Counted from the stretch's first letter, positions 1-8,898 are shown. The stretch is 64,000 nucleotides of DNA from Pseudidiomarina homiensis (GCF_003987225.1 NZ_PIPX01000001.1:1836390-1900389); one strand, 5' to 3'. The notes: generated by a model from the letters alone, not told the origin. A program made the numbers and translations.

Positions 1-2
1 AC

Positions 3-377
<375 letters not shown>

Positions 378-393
378 GAACCGGGAGGTTTAA

Positions 394-810
394 ATGGCAG
401 CAAAAACTGTACACCTTGACGTGGTCAGCGCGGAAGATAGCCTTTATAGTGGCGCCGTAGAGACCGTGCAAGTGACCGGTAGCGAAGGTGAGCTGGGTAT
501 TTACCCAGGTCACGCGCCACTTATCACGAAAATCAAACCAGGTATGGTGCGCGTCGTGAAAGAAGGCGGTGACGAAGAAATCATCTACGTTGCTGGTGGT
601 GTGCTGGAAGTGCAGCCACACAACGTCACGGTTTTGGCTGATACAGCCGTTCGCGGTGAAGAGCTTGACGAACAACAAGCACTTGATGCGAAGAAACGTG
701 CTGAAGAAGCAATCGCAGATTCAAGTTCTGACCTTAGCTACGCAGAAGCGGCGGCAGAATTGTCTCGGGCGTTGGCACAATTGCAGATTATTCGCAAAAT
801 CCGCAAATAA
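394..810 (+). CDS. atpC: F1F0 ATP synthase subunit epsilon
   Basis: 138 residues, the usual length of bacterial epsilon. The N-terminal beta-sandwich is clear ([20 protein letters not shown], then [19 protein letters not shown]) and it is followed by the two-helix C-terminal domain rich in Glu, Ala and Arg. Epsilon sits in the central stalk, couples F1 to F0 and can inhibit ATP hydrolysis. It starts 16 bases after atpD behind a GGGAGG ribosome site and is followed by a strong intrinsic terminator, so it closes the atp operon. Confidence 0.97.
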   Translation: MAAKTVHLDVVSAEDSLYSGAVETVQVTGSEGELGIYPGHAPLITKIKPGMVRVVKEGGDEEIIYVAGGVLEVQPHNVTVLADTAVRGEELDEQQALDAKKRAEEAIADSSSDLSYAEAAAELSRALAQLQIIRKIRK

Positions 811-832
811 TCTGGTCCAGCCTAATAGAAGC

Positions 833-862
833 AAAAGCCCAGCCTCGAGCTGGGCTTTTTTG
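833..862 (+). terminator. Intrinsic terminator of the atp operon
   Basis: Inverted repeat AAAAGCCCAG / CTGGGCTTTT with a 7-base loop, running into a T-rich tract. It lies 22 bases after atpC. The A-rich 5' side would make it work in both directions, but no minus-strand gene needs it. Confidence 0.9.
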
Positions 863-975
863 TTTTTGCAAATATTCTGCAAAGTCGTTAAGACCAAGCG
901 CTACTTAGTAATTTTCCTCCTGTTAATTTCCTGTAATCCCGCTAGAATAGGGCTTTCCAATTCACCAACTGAAAA

Positions 976-2352
976 ATGGACGAATTCATGGCATTGAGTG
1001 TAGTGGTTCTGGCTGCTGGCAAAGGCACGCGTATGCGTTCAGCCTTACCTAAAGTGCTACATCCGGTTGCTCATAAGCCGATGGTGCAACATGTGATTGA
1101 TACCGCACGGCAGCTCGATTCGAGCGCTATTCACGTGATTTACGGTCACGGTGCTGAGGCACTGTTAGAGCGTCTTGGTGGGCAACAGTTGAGTTTTGTC
1201 GAACAGGCAGAGCAACTTGGCACTGGGCATGCCGTTCAGCAAGTGGTACCGCACCTAGGGGATGACGAGCATGTGCTGATTCTTTACGGTGATGTGCCAT
1301 TGACGCGTACCGAAACCTTACAGGCACTGGTTGCGGCTGGACAAACAACCGAATTAGCTTTGTTGACGGTGACTTTACCTGATCCAACTGGCTATGGGCG
1401 CATTTTGCGCGACGCTGCTGGCAACATTACGGGCATCGTTGAACAAAAAGACGCAACCTCTGAACAGTTGAAAGTTACAGAAGCTAATACAGGCATGATG
1501 CTTGCTCAGGGTAAGGCATTAAAACGTTGGTTAAGCGCTTTATCGAATGATAACGCTCAGGGCGAATACTACCTGACGGATATCGTCGCCATGGCCGCCC
1601 AAGAAGGCGTACAAATTGCTTCGACCCAACCGCAAGACATCCATGAAGTCGAGGGCGCGAACAACCGCGTACAGCTTGCAGCGCTTGAGCGCGCGTATCA
1701 ACAACGCCAAGCAGAGCAGCTAATGATCGATGGCGCTACTCTGCTCGACCCCGCCCGTGTTGATGTGCGCGGCACGGTAACTATTGCCAATGACGTGGTG
1801 GTCGATGTGAACGTCATCTTTGAGGGTCATGTCGAGCTTGGCGAAGGCGTTGTCATTGAAAGCAACTGTATTTTGCGTAACTGCAGCATTGCTGCGGGTG
1901 CACGCATTAAGTCGCACAGCATCGTTGAAGATGCGCAAGTTGGCGAACAATGCGAAGTTGGCCCGTATGCTCGCTTGCGTCCAGGCTCGGTACTTGAGCA
2001 GGGCGCGAAGGTAGGCAACTTTGTTGAAATGAAGAAGTCGAAGCTTGGCAAGGGTTCAAAAGCCAATCACCTCACCTATCTAGGCGATGCCATCATCGGT
2101 GAGCACGTGAATATTGGTGCAGGTACCATCACGTGCAACTACGATGGCGTGAATAAGTCCACCACCCAAATCGATGATGGTGCTTTTATCGGCTCCAATA
2201 GCTCTTTGGTTGCGCCGGTTCGCATTGGCAAACAAGCCACAGTTGGTGCTGGCTCAACCATTACCAAGGACGTGGAGGATGCCGAGCTGGGTATCGCCCG
2301 TGGTAAACAACGCAATATGACGGGCTGGCAACGCCCGCAAAAGAAAGGATAA
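976..2352 (+). CDS. glmU: Bifunctional N-acetylglucosamine-1-phosphate uridyltransferase / glucosamine-1-phosphate acetyltransferase
   Basis: 458 residues, against about 456 in E. coli. The N-terminal pyrophosphorylase domain has the signature LAAGKGTRM followed by PKVLH, and YGDVPL. The C-terminal half is a left-handed beta-helix acetyltransferase of hexapeptide repeats, ending near the conserved NHLTYLGD and [13 protein letters not shown] blocks. It makes UDP-GlcNAc for peptidoglycan and LPS. The ATG at 976 gives [12 protein letters not shown] second ATG at 988 (MALSVVV) has a GGA at a better distance and matches the family N-terminus, so the true start may be 988. glmS follows after 5 bases. 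Confidence 0.95.
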   Translation: MDEFMALSVVVLAAGKGTRMRSALPKVLHPVAHKPMVQHVIDTARQLDSSAIHVIYGHGAEALLERLGGQQLSFVEQAEQLGTGHAVQQVVPHLGDDEHVLILYGDVPLTRTETLQALVAAGQTTELALLTVTLPDPTGYGRILRDAAGNITGIVEQKDATSEQLKVTEANTGMMLAQGKALKRWLSALSNDNAQGEYYLTDIVAMAAQEGVQIASTQPQDIHEVEGANNRVQLAALERAYQQRQAEQLMIDGATLLDPARVDVRGTVTIANDVVVDVNVIFEGHVELGEGVVIESNCILRNCSIAAGARIKSHSIVEDAQVGEQCEVGPYARLRPGSVLEQGAKVGNFVEMKKSKLGKGSKANHLTYLGDAIIGEHVNIGAGTITCNYDGVNKSTTQIDDGAFIGSNSSLVAPVRIGKQATVGAGSTITKDVEDAELGIARGKQRNMTGWQRPQKKG

Positions 2353-2357
2353 GACGT

Positions 2358-4190
2358 ATGTGTGGAATCGTAGGCGCTACTTCTGAGCGCCGTATTAGCG
2401 AAATCCTGCTGGAAGGCCTTAAGCGCCTTGAATACCGTGGTTACGACTCTGCTGGCCTTGCCGTATTGAGCGAAGATGGCGTTATTGAAAGCATTCGTCG
2501 TACAGGTAAAGTGCAAGAATTGAAAGATGCAGTCGGTGAACATCCGCTGAGTGGAACTACAGGTATCGCGCATACGCGCTGGGCAACCCATGGTGGCGTG
2601 ACTGAAGCAAACGCCCACCCGCATATTTCAAACGACTGTATTGCCGTTGTCCATAACGGCATTATCGAGAACCACGACAAACTGCGTGAGCAATTGCGTG
2701 CACAAGGTTACGAATTCCGTTCTGACACTGACACCGAAGTGATTTGTCACTTGGTCCACCACGAGAAAAAGACGCACAGCGACTTATTTGAAGCGGTGCA
2801 AGCGGCGGTGAAGCAACTCGAAGGAGCTTATGGCACTGTGGTCATGGATTGCCAAGAACCAGGTCGCTTAGTGGTGGCGCGTTCAGGCAGCCCACTCGTA
2901 ATAGGCCTTGGTATTGGCGAGAACTTTATCGCCTCTGATCAGTTGGCGCTATTACCAGTCACGCGCAAGTTTATGTACCTTGAAGAAGGTGATATGGCTG
3001 ATATTACTCGCACTGACGTAAAAGTTTATAATGCGCAAGGAGCGCGCATTGAACGTGAGGTGCACGAGTCTGACGGCCAATATGACGCTGGCGGCAAAGG
3101 CAATTATCGCCACTTCATGCTCAAAGAGATCCACGAGCAGCCAGCGGCAGTGCGCAACGCGCTAGAGGGCCGGTTGATCGATGGGCGTGTCGCTGACAAC
3201 GCTTTCGGTGAAGGCTCAATGGCGCTGTTGAAGAGTGTTGAGCACGTGCAAATTGTGGCCTGCGGCACCTCTTACCACGCTGGAATGGTTGCGCGTTACT
3301 GGCTCGAAGCGCTTGCTGGCGTGTCATGTAATGTCGAAATTGCTTCCGAGTTCCGTTACCGCCAGTCGCATGTGCACCCAAACAGTTTGCTGGTGACGAT
3401 TTCACAGTCTGGTGAAACTGCCGATACCTTGGCCGCATTGCGCTTGTCGAAAGAGCTCGGCTACAAAGGTTCTTTGACCATCTGTAACGTGTCGACCTCT
3501 TCGATGGTTCGCGAGTCTGACCTCGCCTACCTGACCCGCGCCGGTACGGAAATCGGTGTGGCCTCAACCAAAGCCTTCACCACGCAGTTGGTAGGCTTAA
3601 TGATGCTGGTGTTAGCCCTTGGGCAATCCCGTGGCCTGGACGCAGACAAACAAGATGTGATTGTCAAAGGCCTGAAGACCTTGCCTGCGAAGTTGGAAGA
3701 AGCATTGTTGTTGAGCGACGAAATCGAAGCGCTAGCGCCACAATTTGCCGACAAGTATCACAGTCTTTTCCTAGGCCGTGGCTCGCAATATCCCATTGCG
3801 ATGGAAGGTGCGCTGAAGCTCAAAGAGATCTCGTACATTCACGCTGAAGCCTACGCCGCAGGTGAGCTCAAGCACGGGCCATTGGCATTGATTGACGCCG
3901 AAATGCCAGTCATCGTGGTTGCGCCGAATGACGAGCTACTTGAGAAACTGAAGTCGAATGTTGAAGAAGTCCGTGCCCGCGGCGGCATCATGTATGTGTT
4001 CGCTGACCGTGACGCCAACTTCAAAAGCGACGATAGCATGCACGTGATCAACGTCAGTCATTGCGACGAGCTGATCGCTCCGATCGTTTATACCATTCCG
4101 CTACAGTTGCTGTCGTACTTCGTTGCCATCATTAAAGGCACCGACGTCGACCAGCCGCGGAACTTGGCGAAATCGGTGACGGTGGAGTGA
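2358..4190 (+). CDS. glmS: Glutamine-fructose-6-phosphate aminotransferase (isomerizing)
   Basis: 610 residues, full length. Met is followed directly by the nucleophile Cys2 (MCGIVG), and the class II glutamine amidotransferase domain shows RWATHG and HNGIIENH. Two SIS sugar-isomerase domains follow ([27 protein letters not shown]), and the protein ends in the typical KSVTVE. It converts fructose-6-phosphate and glutamine to glucosamine-6-phosphate, the substrate source for GlmU, and is co-transcribed with glmU (5-base gap). I see no glmS ribozyme in the short leader, as expected for a Gram-negative. Confidence 0.97.
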   Translation: MCGIVGATSERRISEILLEGLKRLEYRGYDSAGLAVLSEDGVIESIRRTGKVQELKDAVGEHPLSGTTGIAHTRWATHGGVTEANAHPHISNDCIAVVHNGIIENHDKLREQLRAQGYEFRSDTDTEVICHLVHHEKKTHSDLFEAVQAAVKQLEGAYGTVVMDCQEPGRLVVARSGSPLVIGLGIGENFIASDQLALLPVTRKFMYLEEGDMADITRTDVKVYNAQGARIEREVHESDGQYDAGGKGNYRHFMLKEIHEQPAAVRNALEGRLIDGRVADNAFGEGSMALLKSVEHVQIVACGTSYHAGMVARYWLEALAGVSCNVEIASEFRYRQSHVHPNSLLVTISQSGETADTLAALRLSKELGYKGSLTICNVSTSSMVRESDLAYLTRAGTEIGVASTKAFTTQLVGLMMLVLALGQSRGLDADKQDVIVKGLKTLPAKLEEALLLSDEIEALAPQFADKYHSLFLGRGSQYPIAMEGALKLKEISYIHAEAYAAGELKHGPLALIDAEMPVIVVAPNDELLEKLKSNVEEVRARGGIMYVFADRDANFKSDDSMHVINVSHCDELIAPIVYTIPLQLLSYFVAIIKGTDVDQPRNLAKSVTVE

Positions 4191-4206
4191 TTTTGAGTTT
4201 CGGATC

Positions 4207-4235
4207 AAAAAAAGGTGCTACGGCGCCTTTTTTAA
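4207..4235 (+). terminator. Intrinsic terminator after glmS
   Basis: A-rich stretch, then stem GGTGC / GCGCC closed by a TACG loop (a C-UACG-G tetraloop of the stable UNCG class), then a T tract. It separates glmU-glmS from the convergent toxin gene. Confidence 0.85.
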
Positions 4236-4249
4236 TTCGTCGCTGCTTG

Positions 4250-4567
4250 TTAAACGCCACTTATCAAGAAATCAAAAGCAGCAATAATATCAGCATGGTA
4301 TTCGGTTAAATCTGCAGCTGGTTCTCCTAGGTATTTCCGTTCGAGCCCAGCTATTTCTTGCATCATTCCAATATAATCCTTTCCGTTTATATTGAACATT
4401 GGATTAAGTCTTGCCATAGGAGTGATTACTGCGCCTAGGGATGGGGTTAGCGGGATCACCACGGTTGTTTTCAAATCACCTAATAAGTCACTTTGAATCT
4501 CAAGCAAAAAAGGATATTCATCGCGCGTTCTAGGGTTCGGATTATGGTACGCCCAAAATTGAGACAT
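4250..4567 (-). CDS. ccdB: CcdB-family toxin
   Basis: 105 residues resembling CcdB: an N-terminal strand (SQFWAYHNPN), the LLEIQSDLLGDLKTTVVIPL block that matches the CcdB VDVQSDI...VIPL core, a central LNPMFNINGKDYIGM, and a C-terminal ADLTEYHADIIAAFDFLISG equivalent to the CcdB tail that contacts gyrase. Known CcdB proteins poison DNA gyrase; that this one does so is an inference. The ATG shares one base with the antitoxin stop (TGATG), so the two are translationally coupled. It is convergent with glmS across the terminator. Confidence 0.88.
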   Translation of the reverse strand: MSQFWAYHNPNPRTRDEYPFLLEIQSDLLGDLKTTVVIPLTPSLGAVITPMARLNPMFNINGKDYIGMMQEIAGLERKYLGEPAADLTEYHADIIAAFDFLISGV

Positions 4568-4881
4568 CAGAACTTCCTTACGCTATCGCTAAATGTACCG
4601 CCTGATTCAACCTTTTCGTTGTAGGCTTTAATAGCCTTGGCATTGTCTTTTAGCCATTGCTCGCGTTCGTCATTCAGTTTTCGAAAAATGGCTCGGTAAT
4701 TGTATGTCGCAGTGCCACTAGCGACGCCTTCGCCTAAGACCATGCGATCGCGCTCTTCCTCTAACTTACGTAAACCTGCTCGCACGACTTCGCTTGCAGA
4801 CGCATAGCGGCCGCTAGCGACAAGTTCATCGACAAATTGATCAAAGTGGTGCCCTAGACTGATGCTCGTGTTCTTTGCCAT
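4567..4881 (-). CDS. Antitoxin with ParD-like N-terminus and CcdA-like C-terminus
   Basis: 104 residues. Residues 1-45 (MAKNTSISLGHHFDQF, SGRYASASEVVRAGLRKLEE) look like a ParD ribbon-helix-helix DNA-binding domain, and the SGTATYNYRAIF segment near 56-67 also resembles ParD. The last 30 residues (EQWLKDNAKAIKAYNEKV, GGTFSDSVRKF) look like the CcdA tail that wraps CcdB. So the DNA-binding part and the toxin-binding part resemble two different antitoxin families. I chose ATG 4881 because GAGG lies just upstream and MAKNTSI is the usual ParD start. A longer frame to 4923 would run into the operator. Confidence 0.85.
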   Translation of the reverse strand: MAKNTSISLGHHFDQFVDELVASGRYASASEVVRAGLRKLEEERDRMVLGEGVASGTATYNYRAIFRKLNDEREQWLKDNAKAIKAYNEKVESGGTFSDSVRKF

Positions 4882-4916
4882 ATTTGCCTCGTTCGCTGAA
4901 TAATTAATAGCATTTA

Positions 4917-4943
4917 ATACCAATAATTAATATATATTGGTAT
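4917..4943. promoter_or_regulatory. Likely operator of the toxin-antitoxin operon
   Basis: Perfect 9-base inverted repeat ATACCAATA / TATTGGTAT around a 9-base AT-only spacer, 36-62 bases upstream of the antitoxin start. Ribbon-helix-helix antitoxins normally repress their own promoter at such sites. The function is inferred; the repeat is seen. Confidence 0.6.
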
Positions 4944-5080
4944 ATCGACTCAATAAGGTCAAATTGAAAATGCCTAATAATCAGCAGTAAAAGGCTTCAA
5001 GTAGTCTGGAAAAACAATGACTAGAATGCTAGTTTCAAAGCGACAAATATGTAAATCAAATGTGAAAGGAATAGCAGTCA

Positions 5081-5392
5081 ATGAAAAGGCTTTCGTACAT
5101 AGCTCCGCACAAGGCTGGTGTGGTATGCGGAATGGTTGCAGCAGGAGTATCGGTTGTAATTTTGTTCCCGCTATCCATTTTAATGGCTGTTATTTCTGCT
5201 ATTAGTGGCGCAGACGGTGGTGTCGCTGTCACGTTCGGGTTCTCCTTATTTAGCATAACGCTCGCCCCTTTGTTTTACGGTATTACCACGTACATCTTTG
5301 CGCTCATTGCGGCATGGATGTATAACCTTGTCGCGCAGAAAACCGGCGGCATTGCTTACCGTACGGAACAAGAACAGGAACAGAATGTTTAA
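5081..5392 (+). CDS. Small multi-pass membrane protein
   Basis: 103 residues with a short basic start and two or three hydrophobic segments (about 12-42, 48-68 and 70-88), ending in a polar tail YRTEQEQEQNV. The HKAGVVCGMVAAGVSVVILFP style recalls small uncharacterised DUF3566-like membrane proteins, but I cannot assign a family. An AAAGGA lies upstream. Its last 8 bases overlap the next gene, and four more genes follow tightly, so it opens an operon running to 7419. No function can be given. Confidence 0.75.
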   Translation: MKRLSYIAPHKAGVVCGMVAAGVSVVILFPLSILMAVISAISGADGGVAVTFGFSLFSITLAPLFYGITTYIFALIAAWMYNLVAQKTGGIAYRTEQEQEQNV

Positions 5393-5651
5393 GTTTTTAT
5401 GGAACGCCGGCGCCACCACCAATTGGCAAACGGATATTGTGGTCGCTGATTTACAAGATACCGATGAACGCGAGCTCTTGGTAAGCCTCGATGGTCACCC
5501 TAAGGGCCTCAGTTATGTCATTGACTGGTCCAGTGATGAGCGTGTGGAGGTCACAGGCTTCGACTTCAACAATTTACTTAGCTTTAAAAGTACCCAACGT
5601 GTTGGCGATCTGGTAGAAGCCGAAATTCGCCCAGGATTAGTTAGCCAATGA
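5385..5651 (+). CDS. Hypothetical 88-residue protein of the mini-MreB operon
   Basis: A small, acidic, soluble-looking protein (MFKFLWNAGATTNWQTDIVV ... LVEAEIRPGLVSQ) without signal peptide or membrane helix. It looks beta-rich. The start ATG 5385 overlaps the previous stop by 8 bases and has AGGA six bases upstream. Its stop overlaps the next ATG as ATGA, which argues for translational coupling with the MreB-like gene and for joint stoichiometry. No family recognised. Confidence 0.7.
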   Translation: MFKFLWNAGATTNWQTDIVVADLQDTDERELLVSLDGHPKGLSYVIDWSSDERVEVTGFDFNNLLSFKSTQRVGDLVEAEIRPGLVSQ

Positions 5652-6130
5652 TATTCAAAGCACTACGCAGCCTATTCTCGTTTGATGTTGTGGTCGAATT
5701 AAGTCAGCAACGCATCACTATGCGGCGCTTCGACAATCACGAAGGTTTTGAATACGAGCCATGGATTGCCATATCTAATGAAAACAACAAAGAGAAGATT
5801 AAAGCGATTGGTAAAGCTGCACGCGAAATGACAGATCCGAACCTAAAGATTGAGAATCCATTCCTACATACGCGTAGCTTTGTCGCGGACTTTTTGTTGG
5901 CAGAAAAGGTATTACAGTACGGCATTTTCGAGATTCATAAGTCAAAAATTCGGCCGTCACCGCGTGTTGTGATGCACCAGCTAGAGAAAACCGAAGGTGG
6001 TTTGACGGGTATTGAAGATCGTGTGTTACGTGAATTGGCGTTGGGCGCTGGCGCCCGCGAGGTCGTTGTTCATATTGGCGCCAAAGTAAATACGCGCACG
6101 ACCACATTTGACGATTTAAAGAACGCCTAG
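5648..6130 (+). CDS. Half-length MreB-like protein lacking the nucleotide-binding motif
   Basis: 160 residues that follow the first ~145 residues of MreB: FSFDVVVEL at the place of FSNDLSIDLGT, then EPWIAIS, IKAIGKAAREM, FVADFLLAEKVLQY, IRPSPRVV and RELALGAGAREVVV, all in the MreB order and spacing. The phosphate-1 motif DLGTANT is replaced by ELSQQRI, and the protein stops before the second phosphate motif and all of domain II. There is no remaining MreB coding downstream, only a lipoprotein gene, so this is a deliberate short form and not an obvious frameshift. It probably cannot bind ATP as MreB does. A role as MreB partner or decoy is speculation. Confidence 0.8.
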   Translation: MIFKALRSLFSFDVVVELSQQRITMRRFDNHEGFEYEPWIAISNENNKEKIKAIGKAAREMTDPNLKIENPFLHTRSFVADFLLAEKVLQYGIFEIHKSKIRPSPRVVMHQLEKTEGGLTGIEDRVLRELALGAGAREVVVHIGAKVNTRTTTFDDLKNA

Positions 6131-6139
6131 AGAAAGGTT

Positions 6140-6481
6140 ATGAAAAAGTATTTAGCTATTTTTATCATCGCCCTCGCCGGTCTTGTCGGTTGTAGCCAGC
6201 CCGTGCCAAATGAAAAGCTCGATTACGTTGGTGAATGGCGAAGTCCAGAGATGTACCTGTTGATCTTAGCTGACGGCACTGTTGCTTATGAGCGGTTAAA
6301 AGATGGCGGCAAAGTGAGTATTAACGGACCAATGAAGAGCTTTAAGGGTAATGATTTTGAAGTTGGTATTGGTCTGTTCGCTACCACCTTTGAAGTGAGT
6401 CAACCGCCCTACCTTGAAAACGGCAAATGGTACATGGTTGTCGATGGGGTTAAGTTGAAGAAGTCATTAGAAGAGCTTTAG
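6140..6481 (+). CDS. Small lipoprotein of the mini-MreB operon
   Basis: 113 residues with a lipoprotein signal (MKKYLAIFIIALAGLVGCSQ, lipobox LVGC, Cys at 18). The mature part is a short beta-rich domain (YVGEWRSPEMYLLILADGTV ... WYMVVDGVKLKKS) that recalls lipocalin-like or META-like folds without clear assignment. AAAGG precedes the start, 9 bases after the MreB-like gene. Placement in the operon suggests envelope work alongside it. Confidence 0.75.
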   Translation: MKKYLAIFIIALAGLVGCSQPVPNEKLDYVGEWRSPEMYLLILADGTVAYERLKDGGKVSINGPMKSFKGNDFEVGIGLFATTFEVSQPPYLENGKWYMVVDGVKLKKSLEEL

Positions 6482-6492
6482 GTAATGATGCC

Positions 6493-7419
6493 ATGCGATT
6501 CGTCTTCGGGGTTATTTTAGTACTTACAACGGCGATCACTATTTGGCTGATGACGCTCAACTCGCCGTCACCCGATCCTGACGTTAGCGAGCTATCGACC
6601 AGTGTGGAGCTGTCACGTCACGAGCGGAATTCTAACGAGGAGAATACCGCACAGCCAGAACTTGCGAGGACAAATGACACCATTGAACATAAGGATTTGA
6701 GCTTGGTCGAACAAGCCCTATTACGTTTTCCGCACATTTCGGCGCATGAACTCGAAGCTATTTTTGCTAATAATCCTGAGCTAAAAAAGATAAGAGTCGA
6801 CTTTATCATCGCTCTGATAGAGAGGGGCGATATGGCGGCCGACGAGTTGATTACGAACTTCCGTTTTTGGGGACCCTATACGGTTGCACAGTCTGCTGCG
6901 GGCAATGCGCCTCACGATTTGACGCTCGATCAATTCAACAAACTCATAGAGCTAGGTGCCGACGTGAATGGTGAGAAACTTTGGCGTATCGTCATGGCTA
7001 AACAAACAAATGGTAAAGTTCTGGATAAGTGGTACACCCATGCGGCGCTTGGGCCAGAAGTTCATAAGGAGTTATTTGGCAATGCGATCACTTTTGGTAA
7101 TACCGCGCTCTATGACTTTTTAACGAATGGGGTGGGTACGCAGTTGGTACTTAACGAGGAAGAGGACAAGTACATCTCCGAATTGACGAATGAGGTGAAG
7201 GGATCTTTAGACGGATACGCGCAACTTAAGCAACAACTCGATGAAACAAGCGATGCTAAAAAGCATCTACAGCGGCAGAACCTCATCAATCGACTACAAC
7301 GTTGGCACGGTCAAGCGCAAATACTGAAAGCTATGAGTGACGACGAAAGTGAGCGCGCCGAACTTGAACAAGTTGCGGCGCAGCTCAGCCAAAAACTCAA
7401 AGAGTTTGCACAACATTAA
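6493..7419 (+). CDS. Membrane-anchored protein with ankyrin-like segment
   Basis: 308 residues. An N-terminal hydrophobic helix (about 3-22) acts as anchor or signal, followed by a polar linker and a mostly helical domain. One stretch, LDQFNKLIELGADVNGEKLW, reads like a single ankyrin repeat, and the C-terminal 80 residues look like coiled coil (YAQLKQQLDETSDAKKHLQR...). It starts 11 bases after the lipoprotein gene and is the last gene of the operon. It ends convergent with the next gene with a 4-base stop overlap. No function recognised. Confidence 0.7.
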   Translation: MRFVFGVILVLTTAITIWLMTLNSPSPDPDVSELSTSVELSRHERNSNEENTAQPELARTNDTIEHKDLSLVEQALLRFPHISAHELEAIFANNPELKKIRVDFIIALIERGDMAADELITNFRFWGPYTVAQSAAGNAPHDLTLDQFNKLIELGADVNGEKLWRIVMAKQTNGKVLDKWYTHAALGPEVHKELFGNAITFGNTALYDFLTNGVGTQLVLNEEEDKYISELTNEVKGSLDGYAQLKQQLDETSDAKKHLQRQNLINRLQRWHGQAQILKAMSDDESERAELEQVAAQLSQKLKEFAQH

Positions 7420-8057
7420 TAGCAACTCACGTTAGGATTCCACGGTGAGTATAATCCGGCTGGGTTATTCTCAAATAGCCAGATATGCAGCGCATAATGT
7501 GGCGGAAAGCCATGAGCTTCGTCGACCCAGGTGGTTTCTGGGTTGTCATGCAGGTAGTAAAAGTCCTGTCCGCCGAACTGCGGCACATTATTCCAATATT
7601 CACCGTTATCCGAGGGAATAAGATGCGCGAACACCAATTCTTCCACGGCCGCTAACGACAAGTTATTTCGGCAAGCCTCATTGCTCAGTACTTCGCCGGT
7701 AGAATAGGTGCAGCTGGGCATGTCTTCTTTGGGTATGTACACCAGCACATTAGGATTCTCAAAATCGACGTCGGGCTCGCCAAAGCCCGCCAGTTGCACG
7801 AAATGAATTCCCATTGCGCCAAGTTGGCTGGGGTGTCCACCACCTGTTGCTGTCGAGCAGCCTGCGCCCATATCGACCGAGCTAATGTAGCCCGCTTGCA
7901 GAGCGACCTCGACGTCGCGGTATTGATTGGTTGCAGCGATCACGCGGGCAAGCTCTGCGCTTTTGCCTTGTTGCGCACCATCGCCGGAAGTCTGAGCCAC
8001 GCTACTGGTTGGCATCGTTGCAGCCATAGCAATTGCCAAGGGTAGGATAAGTTTCAT
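7416..8057 (-). CDS. Conserved secreted hypothetical protein
   Basis: 213 residues with a Sec signal peptide (MKLILPLAIAMAATMPTSSVA, cleavage after AQ). The mature protein has an N-terminal helix (ARVIAATNQYRDVEVALQAG), then His-, Gly- and aromatic-rich conserved-looking blocks: GGHPSQLGAMGIHFV, LVYIPKED, LAAVEELVFAH and a C-terminal HGFPPHYALHIWLFENNP...WNPNVSC. Conserved His and paired Cys suggest a metal-binding or disulfide-stabilised periplasmic protein. I know similar unannotated proteins but no function. AGGAGG precedes the start. Confidence 0.75.
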   Translation of the reverse strand: MKLILPLAIAMAATMPTSSVAQTSGDGAQQGKSAELARVIAATNQYRDVEVALQAGYISSVDMGAGCSTATGGGHPSQLGAMGIHFVQLAGFGEPDVDFENPNVLVYIPKEDMPSCTYSTGEVLSNEACRNNLSLAAVEELVFAHLIPSDNGEYWNNVPQFGGQDFYYLHDNPETTWVDEAHGFPPHYALHIWLFENNPAGLYSPWNPNVSCY

Positions 8058-8110
8058 GCGTATTCCTCCTTTCTGTTAGGACATAACAGCTTCCGAAGAA
8101 ACATAATTAG

Positions 8111-8148
8111 TGACACTGCACGGAAACTAATGACATAGTATATGACAC
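8111..8148. repeat. Three short TGACA(C/T) repeats upstream of the secreted protein
   Basis: TGACAC at 8111, TGACAT at 8131 and TGACAC at 8143 lie in the 211-base gap between the secreted-protein gene and the TetR gene, 54-91 bases upstream of the former. Spacing is 20 and 12 bases. They could be regulator sites; no other structure is seen in this gap. Confidence 0.25.
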
Positions 8149-8268
8149 TAAGGCATATATTGCGCAATTTTATTTCTGGAAATGACTCAAGCTGCGAATT
8201 TTTCGAAGAAAAAAGTCGCTGCCGGAGCAAAGTGGAATGTTCATCTACGAGGGTTGGCCGTTAACGTG

Positions 8269-8838
8269 CTAGTGCTGTGCTGCTAGATAATCCAGGCTTT
8301 GCTTCAGTACCAACTGCGCACACTGAATTGACATGTCCAGATCGAACTCAAAAGACATTCGGTAGTAGTGCCAACTGCTTGCACTCATTACGTAGCGTAG
8401 ATTAGCAGCGGTCATTGTAATGTCGCGTTCATTTGCCTTTGGAAAGCTCTGTGCCAATAAAATAGTTAACGATCGAAGTCGCTGCTTAGCTGTGGTTGCA
8501 AGTACTCGGGGCAAGAGGTCGGCACTCAGTAGAACCTCTACCTTGCGCGGCTGTGCGTCCAATTTGTTGAAAAGGGTGGCAACATAGTTTGGCAATGCAT
8601 CAATTGATGAGGGGATATCGGGGAGCCCTAGTTCGCTGTAGAGTCGCTCAGTTAAGGCATCAAGAAAAGCATCACGGGAGGTAAAGTGTCGAAACATGGT
8701 GCGCTGTGAGATATCAGCATGTGCGGAAACCATTTTGAAACTTAACTCGCTGATATCATGCGTTTCAATTAACTCGCAGGCCGCATCGAGTAAAAGTTTA
8801 ACGGTAAACGCAGCCTTTTTCTCTAATAGAGCACTCAT
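8269..8838 (-). CDS. TetR-family transcriptional regulator
   Basis: 189 residues from the ATG at 8838, chosen because AAAGGTG lies just upstream. A frame reaching 8856 has no ribosome site. The N-terminal helix-turn-helix is typical (AACELIETHDISELSFKMVS then ISQRTMFRHFTSRDAFLDAL, where tyrosine of the usual YYHF is FRHF). The C-terminal ligand domain is helical and unassigned. It is divergent from the cupin gene, whose promoter overlaps an inverted repeat, so it likely represses that gene and perhaps itself. Confidence 0.88.
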   Translation of the reverse strand: MSALLEKKAAFTVKLLLDAACELIETHDISELSFKMVSAHADISQRTMFRHFTSRDAFLDALTERLYSELGLPDIPSSIDALPNYVATLFNKLDAQPRKVEVLLSADLLPRVLATTAKQRLRSLTILLAQSFPKANERDITMTAANLRYVMSASSWHYYRMSFEFDLDMSIQCAQLVLKQSLDYLAAQH

Positions 8839-8863
8839 AAACACCTTTAATGTCATTATGTAT

Positions 8864-8898
8864 GTCAGTTTGACTTATCGTAGGGCATTTTCTACATT
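8864..8898 (+). promoter_or_regulatory. Promoter of the cupin gene with overlapping inverted repeat
   Basis: TTGACT (8870-8875), 17 bases, TACATT (8893-8898) is a good sigma70 promoter. GTCA-GTT-TGAC (8864-8874) is an inverted repeat over the -35 box. The layout fits repression by the divergent TetR protein. Function is inferred. Confidence 0.55.

Noticed and set aside
2139..2624. 161-codon minus-strand ORF over glmU-glmS
   Set aside because: Antisense shadow of two well-supported core genes; no ribosome site or recognisable product.
4191..4249. glmS ribozyme or riboswitch
   Set aside because: Ribozyme occurs upstream of glmS in Gram-positives; here glmS is 5 bases after glmU and no such structure fits.
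4567..4923. Longer antitoxin starting at 4923
   Set aside because: The added 14 residues would be encoded within the inverted-repeat operator and lack a ribosome site; MAKNTSI at 4881 is the family-like start.
5648..6481. Frameshift explanation for the short MreB-like gene
   Set aside because: The bases after its stop encode a clear lipoprotein and no remaining MreB motifs (second phosphate loop, domain II) appear in any nearby frame.
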